A stretch of DNA of 18,938 bases from GWB1-38-13 sp964608405 (GCA_964608405.1 CAZSNC010000015.1:1-18938); one strand, 5' to 3'. Shown: positions 7,158 to 14,101, counted from the stretch's first letter. A program made the numbers and translations. Notes: generated by a model not told the origin, from the letters alone.

Positions 7158-7186
7158 TTGATTAATTGTGCGATAAATTCTATAAT
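7158..7186 (+). promoter_or_regulatory. Promoter of the nucleosidase-like/nucleotidyltransferase pair
   Basis: -35 TTGATT (7158-7163), 17-nt spacer, consensus -10 TATAAT (7181-7186). The predicted start near 7193 gives a leader of about 42 nt containing an AT-rich imperfect inverted repeat (GGAAATATAATATTATTTTCC region, 7199-7218). This is one of the few genes here with a normal-length leader. Confidence 0.75.
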
Positions 7187-7234
7187 ATCGCGTACTGGGA
7201 AATATAATATTATTTTCCAAAAAAACAATATAGT

Positions 7235-8347
7235 ATGAAAAAATATCTGTTTCTCATTGCCTTACTTGGAATATCCGTTGTACTTCTTATCAAACAGATT
7301 AATTTGAGAAAGTCGCTGATCGGAAGTTCTCAGGGAAAGGATAGTGCCGTCTCGATTATTCTCACGGGATTCGGGTCTAAAGATGATAAAAACAATTACG
7401 ACGGTGAAATGACGCCGTTTGCAAGACAGCTAACCTCAGCTGTTGATAAAGGGGAATTGTTTAATTCGTGTCAGAGTACGGTCGAAGGCTATATTAAATC
7501 CAACAAAGTCGTTCTTTCCTCAACGGGAATGGGTAAAATTAACACAGCTTCATGCCTGACACAACTTCTTGGCCATTACGGGAATAATGTAAAAGAAGTG
7601 ATTTTTGTTGGGATTGCCGGTATTACACCGGTAAAAGGAGGGATGCTTGATGAGAAAGGTATTAGGCGCGATTCGGAGGTGGCAATGCTTGGAGATGTTT
7701 GCATAAATTCTTTGGCTTTCGATTTTGATTTGCAGCATTTTTCTTCTGACAAAGCCGAAACAAACGCAAAAGATGTGAAGTTTTGGGATTCGGAAAATAT
7801 GTTTTCTTCAAAGTTTGTCATTAATAATTCAGGCCTTGCAGAAGAACTTTATAACGCAACAAAAGCAGTATATTGGCTTGAAGTTCCTGCTGATATTGCC
7901 GAGGTAAATGTTTTATATCATGGATCCTCAAGACCGGCCCGTGTGTGGGGATTGGACGAATGTATTGAGGCAACGGGAGATTTGTACTGGCACGATATTT
8001 ATCTGGACGGGAAAGCGAGAGAAACGGGTGCCGATTTTATGAGCCGGGCACTGGGTAAAAACCTCGATTCCAAAGACATTCTCGTAGTTACTTCAATGGA
8101 AGCGTCATCTGCAGGCTATGTTGTTAAAAAGTGGAACGAAATACACGCAACAAGTGTGAGGTTTGCATACGTCAGATCGGCAAGTAATTTTGACCATTCG
8201 TATCTGACTTCCGCGAATATACCCGCTTTAGGCGGGAATGAAAGTCTGTCAAGAGTGTCGTCAACGGGAGCCGTTAATTATGCGATAGAAACCGCGTCAT
8301 ATCCGGTTCTTAAAATGTTTGAATTAAGAAGTGTAAATACAAAATAA
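7235..8347 (+). CDS. Membrane-anchored nucleoside phosphorylase superfamily protein
   Basis: A 370-residue protein with an N-terminal hydrophobic anchor or signal (YLFLIALLGISVVLLI, 4-19). The rest resembles the PNP/MTA-SAH nucleosidase fold and the purine nucleoside permease (NUP) family: VSIILTGFGSK as first strand, STGMGKINTASCLTQLL and VIFVGIAGITPVKGG as glycine-rich substrate-site segments, and ILVVTSMEASSAGYVVKKW, which matches the position of the ME motif that contacts ribose in nucleosidases. Proteins of this type cleave or bind nucleosides; a cell-surface location would suit an organism that scavenges nucleosides. No Shine-Dalgarno sequence is present. Its stop overlaps the next gene's start (TAATG), so the two are coupled. 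Enzyme versus binding protein cannot be decided here. Confidence 0.7.
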   Translation: MKKYLFLIALLGISVVLLIKQINLRKSLIGSSQGKDSAVSIILTGFGSKDDKNNYDGEMTPFARQLTSAVDKGELFNSCQSTVEGYIKSNKVVLSSTGMGKINTASCLTQLLGHYGNNVKEVIFVGIAGITPVKGGMLDEKGIRRDSEVAMLGDVCINSLAFDFDLQHFSSDKAETNAKDVKFWDSENMFSSKFVINNSGLAEELYNATKAVYWLEVPADIAEVNVLYHGSSRPARVWGLDECIEATGDLYWHDIYLDGKARETGADFMSRALGKNLDSKDILVVTSMEASSAGYVVKKWNEIHATSVRFAYVRSASNFDHSYLTSANIPALGGNESLSRVSSTGAVNYAIETASYPVLKMFELRSVNTK

Positions 8348-8904
8348 TGAATATTATATCTAATAATCTCAAGAGAGATTTCCGTCTGCTGCTCATAAAC
8401 CCAAAGGATTTTTTGTATTCATATAAATATTCAACTAAGAAGTATGTTGAAATTTATCCATATAATCCCGATTCGCTGACGAATGCGAAAAAGTTGATTA
8501 AGCAACTTAAGAATAAATGTCCGTTTTTAAGACTATACTTAATCGGTTCGGTGGGACTCGGAATCGACGGAATGGGGGACATCGATCTTTATATTACTGC
8601 TCCCAGGAGTAAATTTGAGATCACCCAAAGTACGGTTACCGAAATGTTTGGAACCCCATCCAAAAAAAGAAGTGTCTTTGTTGAGTGGAATTTTAAGTAC
8701 AATAAAATAGATGTAGAACTTAAATTAACGGATCCCCAGGATTCGCAGTTTAAAAGACAAATAACCCTCTTTAATTTATTGAAAAAGAAAAACAATTTGA
8801 AAGAGTATATTAAACTCAAAAAAGATTTGGGAAATTGTTCCGAGAGAGAATATATAAGAAGTAAAATGGACTTTTTTGAGAGACTTCTTGCCCACTCCAA
8901 ATAA
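8347..8904 (+). CDS. Nucleotidyltransferase-fold (Pol beta-like) protein
   Basis: A 185-residue protein whose start ATG shares one base with the preceding stop (TAATG), which implies coupled translation. The core signature LIGSVGLGIDGMGDIDLYI (65-83) matches the GS-x(n)-GxxDxD pattern of the Pol beta nucleotidyltransferase superfamily, with metal-binding candidates Asp78 and Asp80, and a third acidic position in NKIDVELKL (Asp122 or Glu124) on a following strand. The C-terminal third is a Lys-rich helical region (LLKKKNNLKEYIKLKKDLG) ending with a segment similar to helices seen after GrpB-type domains. Possible roles include nucleotidyl transfer to RNA, protein or small molecules; I cannot choose. 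Its pairing with a nucleoside-processing protein hints at nucleotide metabolism. Confidence 0.7.
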   Translation: MNIISNNLKRDFRLLLINPKDFLYSYKYSTKKYVEIYPYNPDSLTNAKKLIKQLKNKCPFLRLYLIGSVGLGIDGMGDIDLYITAPRSKFEITQSTVTEMFGTPSKKRSVFVEWNFKYNKIDVELKLTDPQDSQFKRQITLFNLLKKKNNLKEYIKLKKDLGNCSEREYIRSKMDFFERLLAHSK

Positions 8905-8990
8905 TTGTAATCTTCATTACTGATTAACCTGAGGATTTTAGGTATCTTGACATATGAAATGATCGATAAAGGTCAATCATATAAACAGCT

Positions 8991-9212
8991 ATGCAATATC
9001 AAACGCAAAAAATTATTAGAGAAAATGCAATTAACAGAAGGGTGTTGCCGACGGACATGGCAATATTTGCCACATCCTCAATTTCGGGATATAGCTATTT
9101 TTCAAGAAATGCCAATATTACAGGGCATGTTCTAAACCGCCGGTTATTTAATATCTTTAACGAAAATATTATTAAGGATATCTGGACACTTGTTTCATCC
9201 CCGGCGAATTAA
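8991..9212 (+). CDS. Small unknown protein
   Basis: A 73-residue frame from ATG 8991 to TAA. A TATAAA box at 8980-8985 ends 5 nt before the ATG, the same arrangement seen at other genes here. The sequence has a Ser/Ile/Phe-rich centre (MAIFATSSISGYSYFSRNANITGHV) and a hydrophobic, Asn-rich end. A second, overlapping frame (8947-9135) in another phase is Cys/Gln-rich and less protein-like, so I prefer this one. No family is recognised, and the possibility that this is decayed sequence is real. Confidence 0.4.
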   Translation: MQYQTQKIIRENAINRRVLPTDMAIFATSSISGYSYFSRNANITGHVLNRRLFNIFNENIIKDIWTLVSSPAN

Positions 9213-9249
9213 TATATGCACATCAACGGCATAAATTGTTAATGAAACC

Positions 9250-9462
9250 TTAATCTTTCTCGATTGGTCTTAAGTGGGGACATTTACAGGGATAACAATA
9301 AGTGCGGATTTTTTCAATAGATGGGTGGTCGTGAGTTTTTTTATAATGTGAGTCTTTGCTGTAGTAACAGCGCAGTTTATCAAAATCCGGCTCGCTTCTT
9401 TCATACATACCGGAATCTTTAAGATACAGCTCGAGCATTTCTGCAAAGCTTTTCTTTCCCAT
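9250..9462 (-). CDS. Small Cys/His-containing unknown protein
   Basis: A 70-residue protein with a helical N-terminal half (SFAEMLELYLKDSGMYER) and a C-terminal part with several possible metal ligands: Cys32, His39, His44, His46, then CYPCKCPHL (56-64). This spacing could form a small zinc site, but it is not a zinc-finger pattern I know. There is no Shine-Dalgarno sequence. The gene is transcribed away from the JAMM-like gene at 9639; the 176-nt spacer between them holds a 32-nt palindrome. The frame is supported by composition only. Confidence 0.55.
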   Translation of the reverse strand: MGKKSFAEMLELYLKDSGMYERSEPDFDKLRCYYSKDSHYKKTHDHPSIEKIRTYCYPCKCPHLRPIEKD

Positions 9463-9558
9463 TTATAAGGTGAAAGATAACGCTTCCAGTTAATAAATTC
9501 AAGATCCTTACAGTATTTTAAAAAAGTATACCTTAGGTCTTGACCCTGCGATGGTTTT

Positions 9559-9590
9559 TCTCTACTTATTAAATTTAAAATAAGTAGAGA
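9559..9590. repeat. Perfect 12-bp inverted repeat between divergent genes
   Basis: Arms TCTCTACTTATT (9559-9570) and AATAAGTAGAGA (9579-9590) pair perfectly around the 8-nt AAATTTAA. It lies about 50 nt upstream of ATG 9639 and about 97 nt upstream of the divergent ATG at 9462. It could be a dimeric repressor operator or an RNA hairpin; no run of T follows on either strand in a way that suggests a simple terminator. Confidence 0.8.
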
Positions 9591-9638
9591 TTGAAATAAT
9601 TTAATATGTTTTGCATAATTTAATGATAAATAACATCC

Positions 9639-10403
9639 ATGGTTAACGATACGGAGTACGACAAAAGTGTTACGAGGATAAATTCGGAAAATATTTTTCG
9701 ATATCTTCAAGGATTTAAAACTACATCCTCTGGCGAGCAAATGTTCGGGAGAAGGGAAGAGTTTGCCAAAGTTATTGATCTTGGACCAGTCGTTTCTGAT
9801 TCAATTAAATATATGTATGACAATCCAAAATATATGTTTAATCAACAGGGCCTAAGTGTCCCGGTGGAGCAGTTGAGGGTTATATATTTTGTATATGGAC
9901 ATTTAGGAAGCTCCGAAATTAGGTCAACTGATATAAGTTATGGCACTGAAGATTCAGTTGTAATGAAACCGTCTCTAGATCAGGCTATACAGAACAATGG
10001 TATACCGATTATTCAAATACATACGCACCCTAATGATTTTATGTTTACGCCTGATGATTATTTGTTTTTGATTTGGGGAACCAGTGAAACATCCTTTAGG
10101 ATGTTGCAGTCTGTGATTGTTGCATGTCCTGGATTGCAGGTTATGGCACTGGCAACAAATGAAACTCCGATTTATGAATCTGTTAAAGATGCCTCCAATT
10201 ATTTGGATAAAATAAAGATAGCATTTAACGATAATCTTCGTGAAGAAGTGTCAAACAGTATTTCAAGAGGAATCGGAAACTCCGAAGCTTTAAATGGATA
10301 CGCGAGGAGGATTAATTCAATGCAGGTTGAATTGACGCGTGAGCTTGGATTAAAAATGTATACAAGTAATAATATGCGAATTTTTAAAGAATTTACTGCT
10401 TAA
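9639..10403 (+). CDS. JAMM/MPN-like metallopeptidase domain protein
   Basis: A 254-residue soluble protein. Residues about 78-165 resemble the JAB/MPN fold: a beta strand LRVIYFVYGHLGSSEIRSTD, then IPIIQIHTHPNDFMFTPDDY (122-141). The HxHP...(S/T)xxD pattern is present as His128, His130, Thr137 and Asp140, the zinc-binding JAMM signature with Thr in place of the usual Ser; Glu93 is a candidate for the upstream catalytic glutamate. JAMM enzymes cut isopeptide or peptide bonds, often removing ubiquitin-like modifiers. No E1-, E2- or ubiquitin-like gene is adjacent. The N-terminal ~75 residues and the helical C-terminus (SNYLDKIKIAFNDNLREEVSNSISRG) are unassigned. The start has no Shine-Dalgarno sequence. 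Confidence 0.65.
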   Translation: MVNDTEYDKSVTRINSENIFRYLQGFKTTSSGEQMFGRREEFAKVIDLGPVVSDSIKYMYDNPKYMFNQQGLSVPVEQLRVIYFVYGHLGSSEIRSTDISYGTEDSVVMKPSLDQAIQNNGIPIIQIHTHPNDFMFTPDDYLFLIWGTSETSFRMLQSVIVACPGLQVMALATNETPIYESVKDASNYLDKIKIAFNDNLREEVSNSISRGIGNSEALNGYARRINSMQVELTRELGLKMYTSNNMRIFKEFTA

Positions 10404-10429
10404 TTTATTAGGAGGGATACTCTACCTTC

Positions 10430-10448
10430 ATTAGAGGAGTTATCTAAT
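10430..10448. repeat. Short inverted repeat before the antiporter gene
   Basis: ATTAGA (10430-10435) and TCTAAT (10443-10448) flank a 7-nt loop, directly upstream of a weak TATAAA -10 (10453-10458) and the GTG start at 10464. A role as operator is possible; such a short repeat can also arise by chance. Confidence 0.35.
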
Positions 10449-10463
10449 GTAATATAAATTATT

Positions 10464-11417
10464 GTGTTTAGTAGTCTTTCAATGTTTGCTTTTGCATTTG
10501 TCCTTCTTTGGATAGGTTCAGGACTTGCCGTTAATTCCGTAAATAAAATTGCCCACTACTTACGTTCATCTTCGTTTTTCGTTTCCTTTTTTATCTTAGG
10601 TCTTTTTACTTCAATTACGGAAATCATTGTAGGAGTAAACGCATTGATCGAAAACAAACCGGAGATATATATCGGTAATCTTTTGGGAAGTTCGGTGGTG
10701 GTATTTATATTGATAATCCCTCTTCTTGCGGTTATCGGTAACGGCATAAGATTGAATCATTCTTTCAGGTTTAAGGATTTGGTTTCGGCGACTTTGGTGG
10801 TGGGGTTTCCGGCGATACTGACACTGGACAACAAAATTGGGGTAATCGACGCGATTGTCTGTATTACCGTCTATTTTTATTTCATCTACATGCTCGAAAA
10901 GGAAAACGGGTTGATTGGTACACTTCTTCATGTTGATATTACTCAAAAAACCCTTCTTCATAGTTTTTTGAAGATGGTTTTAGCAATTGTTCTTGTATTT
11001 TCTGCAAGCAGGATTTTGGTTGATCAAACACCGATAATTGGAGGGTACTTGGGAGTATCTCCTTTTATTATCAGTATATTGTTGATTTCGATCGGTACAA
11101 ACATTCCTGAACTTTCAATTGCAATAAGGTCGATTCTCTCAAACCACAAAGAGATCGCATTTGGAAATTATGTCGGATCGGCGACGCTTAATACGCTGGA
11201 AATGGGAATACTAAGTCTTATTAGGGGAAAAATAACCCCGGCAATGGGATCAAATTTTTCGGTACTTTCTTTTATTTTGGGCTTGGCGCTTTTTGTCTAC
11301 TACGTAAAAAGTGCAAATACTATTTCAAGAAAAGAAGGAATGATTCTTCTTTTTTGTTATCTTCTTTTCATCTTTTACGAAATATTTACAGGTCCAGGGT
11401 GGAGTGTAAGGTTTTAG
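10464..11417 (+). CDS. Ca2+/cation antiporter (CaCA family, YrbG-like)
   Basis: A 317-residue membrane protein with about ten hydrophobic helices. The two inverted alpha repeats that define CaCA exchangers are visible: GLFTSITEI (46-54) followed by GNLLGSS (71-77), and GTNIPELSI (211-219) followed by GNYVGSA (234-240). Glu53 and Glu216 are the expected ion-binding acidic residues. The family exchanges Ca2+ (or other cations) for Na+ or H+ across the cytoplasmic membrane. The 317-residue length matches prokaryotic members. The start is GTG at 10464, 5 nt after a TATAAA box; an in-frame ATG at 10482 is an alternative. It is a single-gene unit. Confidence 0.9.
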   Translation: MFSSLSMFAFAFVLLWIGSGLAVNSVNKIAHYLRSSSFFVSFFILGLFTSITEIIVGVNALIENKPEIYIGNLLGSSVVVFILIIPLLAVIGNGIRLNHSFRFKDLVSATLVVGFPAILTLDNKIGVIDAIVCITVYFYFIYMLEKENGLIGTLLHVDITQKTLLHSFLKMVLAIVLVFSASRILVDQTPIIGGYLGVSPFIISILLISIGTNIPELSIAIRSILSNHKEIAFGNYVGSATLNTLEMGILSLIRGKITPAMGSNFSVLSFILGLALFVYYVKSANTISRKEGMILLFCYLLFIFYEIFTGPGWSVRF

Positions 11418-11463
11418 ATTGGAAAAATATACGACATGGTGTGTTTTTCGTTTCACGCTTCTA

Positions 11464-11472
11464 TGATACAAT
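11464..11472 (+). promoter_or_regulatory. Extended -10 promoter of the Nudix gene
   Basis: TGA-TACAAT ends 6 nt before ATG 11479, so the predicted transcription start coincides with the start codon. No consensus -35 is visible. Confidence 0.6.
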
Positions 11473-11478
11473 TGACCG

Positions 11479-11994
11479 ATGATTGAATATAAGTACTGTA
11501 CTCAGTGTAAGGGCAACTTGGATTTAAGCGGTGATTACCCCAAGTGTCCAAACTGCAACATTGTATTTTATAAAAACTCAAAACCAACGGTAGGTGTTTT
11601 ACCGGTTAAAGACGGAAAAGTCTTGTTGGCAAAAAGAGAAATAGATCCGTTTAAAGGGGCGTTTGATATTATCGGTGGATTTCTAGAAAATGGAGAACAC
11701 CCTTTGGATGGACTAAAACGGGAAGTCATGGAAGAAACAGGGTTAGTGATACGAGCAACGGAAATACTTGGAATTTATATGGATCAGTACGGGAAAGACG
11801 GGGATTACACTTTAAATATTCACTATATTGGTGATGTGATCGGTGGGAAAATGAAGGCAAAAGATGATGTGGCGTCGTTGCAGTGGGTGGACATTAATAA
11901 TGCTCCGACGAATGAAGGATTTAAAAATACACAGGAAGCAATAACTGATTTGAAGATTTGGTTCCAAAAAAAACAAAAAACGATAATTTTGTAA
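11479..11994 (+). CDS. Nudix hydrolase with N-terminal zinc ribbon
   Basis: Nudix enzymes hydrolyse nucleoside diphosphates linked to another group, using Mg2+ bound by the Nudix box. The 171-residue protein begins with a small zinc ribbon (CTQC at 7-10 and CPNC at 23-26), then the Nudix fold. The box is complete: Gly67, Glu73, then REVMEETGL (81-89), matching GX5EX7REUXEEXGU. The zinc ribbon plus Nudix arrangement recalls NADH pyrophosphatase NudC and relatives, but the protein is shorter and lacks NudC's extra N-terminal domain, so the substrate is open; NUDIX cleaning of oxidised nucleotides or ADP-ribose are alternatives. The transcript is predicted to be leaderless. Confidence 0.92.
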   Translation: MIEYKYCTQCKGNLDLSGDYPKCPNCNIVFYKNSKPTVGVLPVKDGKVLLAKREIDPFKGAFDIIGGFLENGEHPLDGLKREVMEETGLVIRATEILGIYMDQYGKDGDYTLNIHYIGDVIGGKMKAKDDVASLQWVDINNAPTNEGFKNTQEAITDLKIWFQKKQKTIIL

Positions 11995-12184
11995 TGTAAT
12001 TTACGATAAAAATATGAGCAATATCCGAATGACGACCTTTTAAATAAAAAACTTGTGACCTTTCTCAAATCTCTGAATATACTCTATTCATTATTCTCAA
12101 TATATACTAACAGGTTTTATTTTATAGTGTCACAAACGCTCCTGAAGTATTGGTGGGGTATCCACAGATCTTGCTTCATATAAG

Positions 12185-12190
12185 TATAAT
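12185..12190 (+). promoter_or_regulatory. -10 box of the SRAP gene
   Basis: A consensus TATAAT ends 6 nt before ATG 12197; a TCCACA at 12161-12166 with an 18-nt spacer is a modest -35 candidate. A leaderless transcript is predicted. Confidence 0.55.
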
Positions 12191-12196
12191 ATTGTT

Positions 12197-12871
12197 ATGT
12201 GCGGCAGGTTTACTTTGGGAAACGTAACAGGAATTGAAAAAAGATTTAAAACTTCAAATAAGATGCCGTTATTCGAACCAAGTTGGAATATTGCTCCCGG
12301 TCAAATGACCCCGACAATTACCAGAAATTCACCTAATCAGATCGTAATGATGAAGTGGGGCCTAATTTTGAGTGAAGAAAGTCGGTATGGGATTATTAAT
12401 ATCCGTAGTGAATCAACAAAAGAAAAACCATTTTTTCAACATTTTTTAAAGGAAAAGAGATGTTTAATAGTTGCCGATTCTTTTTATGAATGGGGAGAGG
12501 TTAACCTGGAAGGGAAGACAGAAAAATATCCGTTTAATTTCTTCTTAAAGGATAGAAGGCTTTTTGGATTTGCCGGTATATACAATGATATTAAAGATGC
12601 TGAAGGAAGGGCTTTGTATACTTGTGCAATACTGACAACTATTCCAAATAAATTAGTTGGCAAAGTACACAATAGAATGCCTGTAATTGTAAAAGAGGAA
12701 GACGAAGATTATTGGATAGATTCCAAGAATAATGATTTTAATAAACTGTATGAATTATTGATCCCATACTCCGAAAAAGAGATGGGGATAAATGTAGTAT
12801 CAAGAAGAGTAAATAGTTTACGTAATGATGACAAAGACATAATCAATCCAATTAAATTAGTACACATCTGA
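12197..12871 (+). CDS. SRAP-domain abasic-site DNA-protein crosslink protein (HMCES/YedK family)
   Basis: SRAP proteins form a stable thiazolidine link between Cys2 and an abasic site in single-stranded DNA, shielding it during replication. The 224-residue protein is a standard single-domain member. Cys2 follows the initiator Met (MCGRFTL), and other active-site motifs are in place: INIRSES with Asn68, SFYEWG with Glu98, and HNRMPVIV with His158. WNIAPGQ (30-36) and MMKWGLI (51-57) are further family blocks. Met1 removal is needed to expose Cys2, which fixes the start at 12197. It has its own promoter and no obvious operon partner. Members are sometimes near SOS genes; none is visible here. 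Confidence 0.95.
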   Translation: MCGRFTLGNVTGIEKRFKTSNKMPLFEPSWNIAPGQMTPTITRNSPNQIVMMKWGLILSEESRYGIINIRSESTKEKPFFQHFLKEKRCLIVADSFYEWGEVNLEGKTEKYPFNFFLKDRRLFGFAGIYNDIKDAEGRALYTCAILTTIPNKLVGKVHNRMPVIVKEEDEDYWIDSKNNDFNKLYELLIPYSEKEMGINVVSRRVNSLRNDDKDIINPIKLVHI

Positions 12872-12954
12872 AATATAACATTTGAGGCTTTCTGGATCTA
12901 TTAGGTACAGTATATTTGTAATAACTGTGAGTGAAAGAGGCCGATAATGAAAAG

Positions 12955-13224
12955 CTAAAGATGTTTAACAATGCCCTTTATTGTTTGATATATTGGGTCT
13001 TGTCCATCATTTTGTCCTGGAATTGCGTCTAACCAAATCTGATCACCGACATTAAATACCACAGCGTTATAACAATGGTAATTCTATTGTCTTGGACTGG
13101 TTATAGTAATCCTCTTATCCTTTGGAACATTAAAGACGTTTGGATATACTCCTTTTAACATGTCTGGTGAATCTATTAGTTTTTGAAGTAAATTTTGTAT
13201 AAGCTTACTGGAAATGCAGAAGTT
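12955..13224 (-). pseudogene. Broken reading frame with an in-frame TAG
   Basis: On the minus strand one phase stays open for 46 codons (13224-13087), is stopped by TAG (13086-13084), then continues in the same phase for 42 codons to TAG (12957-12955). Both sides look like one protein: LIQNLLQKLIDSPDMLKGVY...NVPKDKRITITSPRQ before the stop, then NYHCYNAVVFNVGDQIWLDA, followed by IPGQNDGQDPIYQTIKGIVKHL. The only early ATG in phase is at 13161; upstream the frame overlaps the 3' end of the gene at 13205-13549 by 20 nt. The simplest reading is a nonsense mutation in a small gene coupled to that one. Readthrough, a sequencing error, or a two-part gene are alternatives. No family is recognised. 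Confidence 0.5.
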
Positions 13225-13549
13225 TTAATAATTTATCCGTCATCATTTGCGCAGTCTCTTCAATAAGGGGCTTACAAGTACCCGGTTGTGTAATAACTAC
13301 CGTCGGAGCTTGAAATAATAATTTCTGATCAGGTTTAAGTTTGCGTAATCTATCAATCCTTTTTTTATCGGTTACGAGTCCGATCTGAGTAGCAGAGTGT
13401 CCAAATAATGATAATTGTGGCGCGCATCGAGTAAGAACGACGTGTTTATTAGACATGTCAGGATTATCTTCTAAATCTTTCTGAGTTTTTTGTACTAAAG
13501 CACAACCTTGGCATGAATTAAACCTTCTGATTTGATTCCCGAATTCCAT
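13205..13549 (-). CDS. Small Cys-containing unknown protein
   Basis: A 114-residue basic protein. An N-terminal CQGC (13-16) and later Cys42 and Cys92 could bind metal or form disulphides, but no signal peptide is present, so it is probably cytoplasmic. The segment VVLTRCAPQLSLFGHSATQIGLVTDKKRIDRLRKLKPDQK suggests an alpha/beta fold. KLLFQAPTVVITQPGTCKPLIEE reads like the end of a small domain. It has a good promoter (TTGATT-N17-TATAAT) with a ~22-nt leader and no Shine-Dalgarno sequence. Its 3' end overlaps the broken frame downstream, as expected for a former two-gene operon. I do not recognise the family. Confidence 0.65.
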   Translation of the reverse strand: MEFGNQIRRFNSCQGCALVQKTQKDLEDNPDMSNKHVVLTRCAPQLSLFGHSATQIGLVTDKKRIDRLRKLKPDQKLLFQAPTVVITQPGTCKPLIEETAQMMTDKLLKLLHFQ

Positions 13550-13578
13550 ATGTTTATTTTGTTGATTTAATCTTAAGA

Positions 13579-13607
13579 ATTATATTCTCAGAAGCAGGAA
13601 AAATCAA
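13579..13607 (-). promoter_or_regulatory. Promoter of the gene ending at 13205
   Basis: On the minus strand: -35 TTGATT (13607-13602), 17-nt spacer, consensus -10 TATAAT (13584-13579). The predicted start near 13572 gives a leader of about 22 nt. Confidence 0.75.
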
Positions 13608-13820
13608 CTATAGGACATCACGTATAATGATGTATTAATTAAAACAGAGGTGTGGGTAATTTTAACAACGGAGAGGTCGTAAACGAAGTGGTAGTTTTGG
13701 ATGGAATCTGTCCGAACTTTTTATATTCAAAATTAATGATTTGCAAAGTTTAGTATTTTGTCAGGTACGTGCTGGTAGGCAGGTGTATTGTTTAGATTTA
13801 TATGTTTTACTTTTGAAAGA
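13608..13820. other. Intergenic stretch with dispersed motifs, no gene seen
   Basis: I find no convincing coding frame or RNA gene between the divergent promoters. It contains a degenerate copy of the dispersed repeat seen around the ATPase gene (13699-13725, core CCGAACTTTTT) and a TTTGTCAGGTAC motif (13757-13768) that recurs at 14734 and 15914. Confidence 0.5.
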
Positions 13821-13843
13821 TGGTATAATCCTGTACCTGCCTA
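13762..13843. promoter_or_regulatory. Three CAGGT boxes around the promoter at 13821
   Basis: CAGGTAC (13762-13768), TAGGCAGGT (13776-13784) and the inverted ACCTGCCTA (13835-13843) surround the -10 box at 13824-13829; the last two are a perfect 9-bp inverted pair 50 nt apart. They could be operator sites for a repressor. No regulator gene is recognised nearby. Confidence 0.35.
13821..13829 (+). promoter_or_regulatory. Extended -10 promoter of the gene at 13862
   Basis: TGG-TATAAT, a perfect extended -10; no clear -35. The predicted start near 13836 gives a leader of about 26 nt that carries a Shine-Dalgarno site. Confidence 0.7.
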
Positions 13844-13849
13844 ATTAAT

Positions 13850-13855
13850 AGGAGG
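13850..13855 (+). promoter_or_regulatory. Strong Shine-Dalgarno site of the gene at 13862
   Basis: AGGAGG, 6 nt before TTG 13862 and 12 nt before ATG 13868. The spacing favours the TTG as start, though ATG 13868 in the same frame remains possible. Confidence 0.7.
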
Positions 13856-13861
13856 TGAAAT

Positions 13862-14101
13862 TTGATTATGGAAGGGTGTACAGCAAGAATAGCGAGTCTG
13901 GACTTGGACGGACGAATAAGGGTAAGTTGTTCTCAATGTAAAGGTTGTCTGAGAGAAGAAATAGCAAATGGGACTTATCTAGTTAAAAAAGATGAGGTAT
14001 TTGAAGGAGAATGTTATACGGAAGAGGGCCCGCAAGGTCAGAGAAGTCGATGGGAAAGAGAGACAACTTTTAGAGAGCAAAGAGAAATATTCCACTTATA
14101 A
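13862..14101 (+). CDS. Small Cys-rich unknown protein
   Basis: A 79-residue protein (77 if it starts at ATG 13868). The N-terminal half carries Cys6 and then CSQCKGC (24-30) between short beta-like segments (TARIASLDLDGRIRVS), with a further Cys at about 52; four or five cysteines in this spacing suggest a small zinc or iron-sulphur site. The C-terminus is rich in Arg, Glu and Gln (GPQGQRSRWERETTFREQREIFHL), probably helical. Its expression signals are unlike those of its neighbours: a perfect extended -10, a real leader and a strong Shine-Dalgarno site, which suggests high or regulated expression. No family is recognised. Confidence 0.6.
   Translation: MIMEGCTARIASLDLDGRIRVSCSQCKGCLREEIANGTYLVKKDEVFEGECYTEEGPQGQRSRWERETTFREQREIFHL

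Noticed and set aside
8947..9135. A 62-codon frame overlapping the small gene at 8991, with a perfect TTGACA at 8947-8952
   Set aside because: The frame is less protein-like than the one at 8991, and no -10 box lies at a workable distance from the TTGACA (the TATAAA at 8980 is 27 nt away).
9559..9590. Possible Cas12a-type CRISPR repeat, since the palindrome contains TCTAC-like and GTAGA-like arms
   Set aside because: It occurs only once, the stem is 12 bp instead of the short Cas12a stem, there are no spacers, and no cas gene is present.
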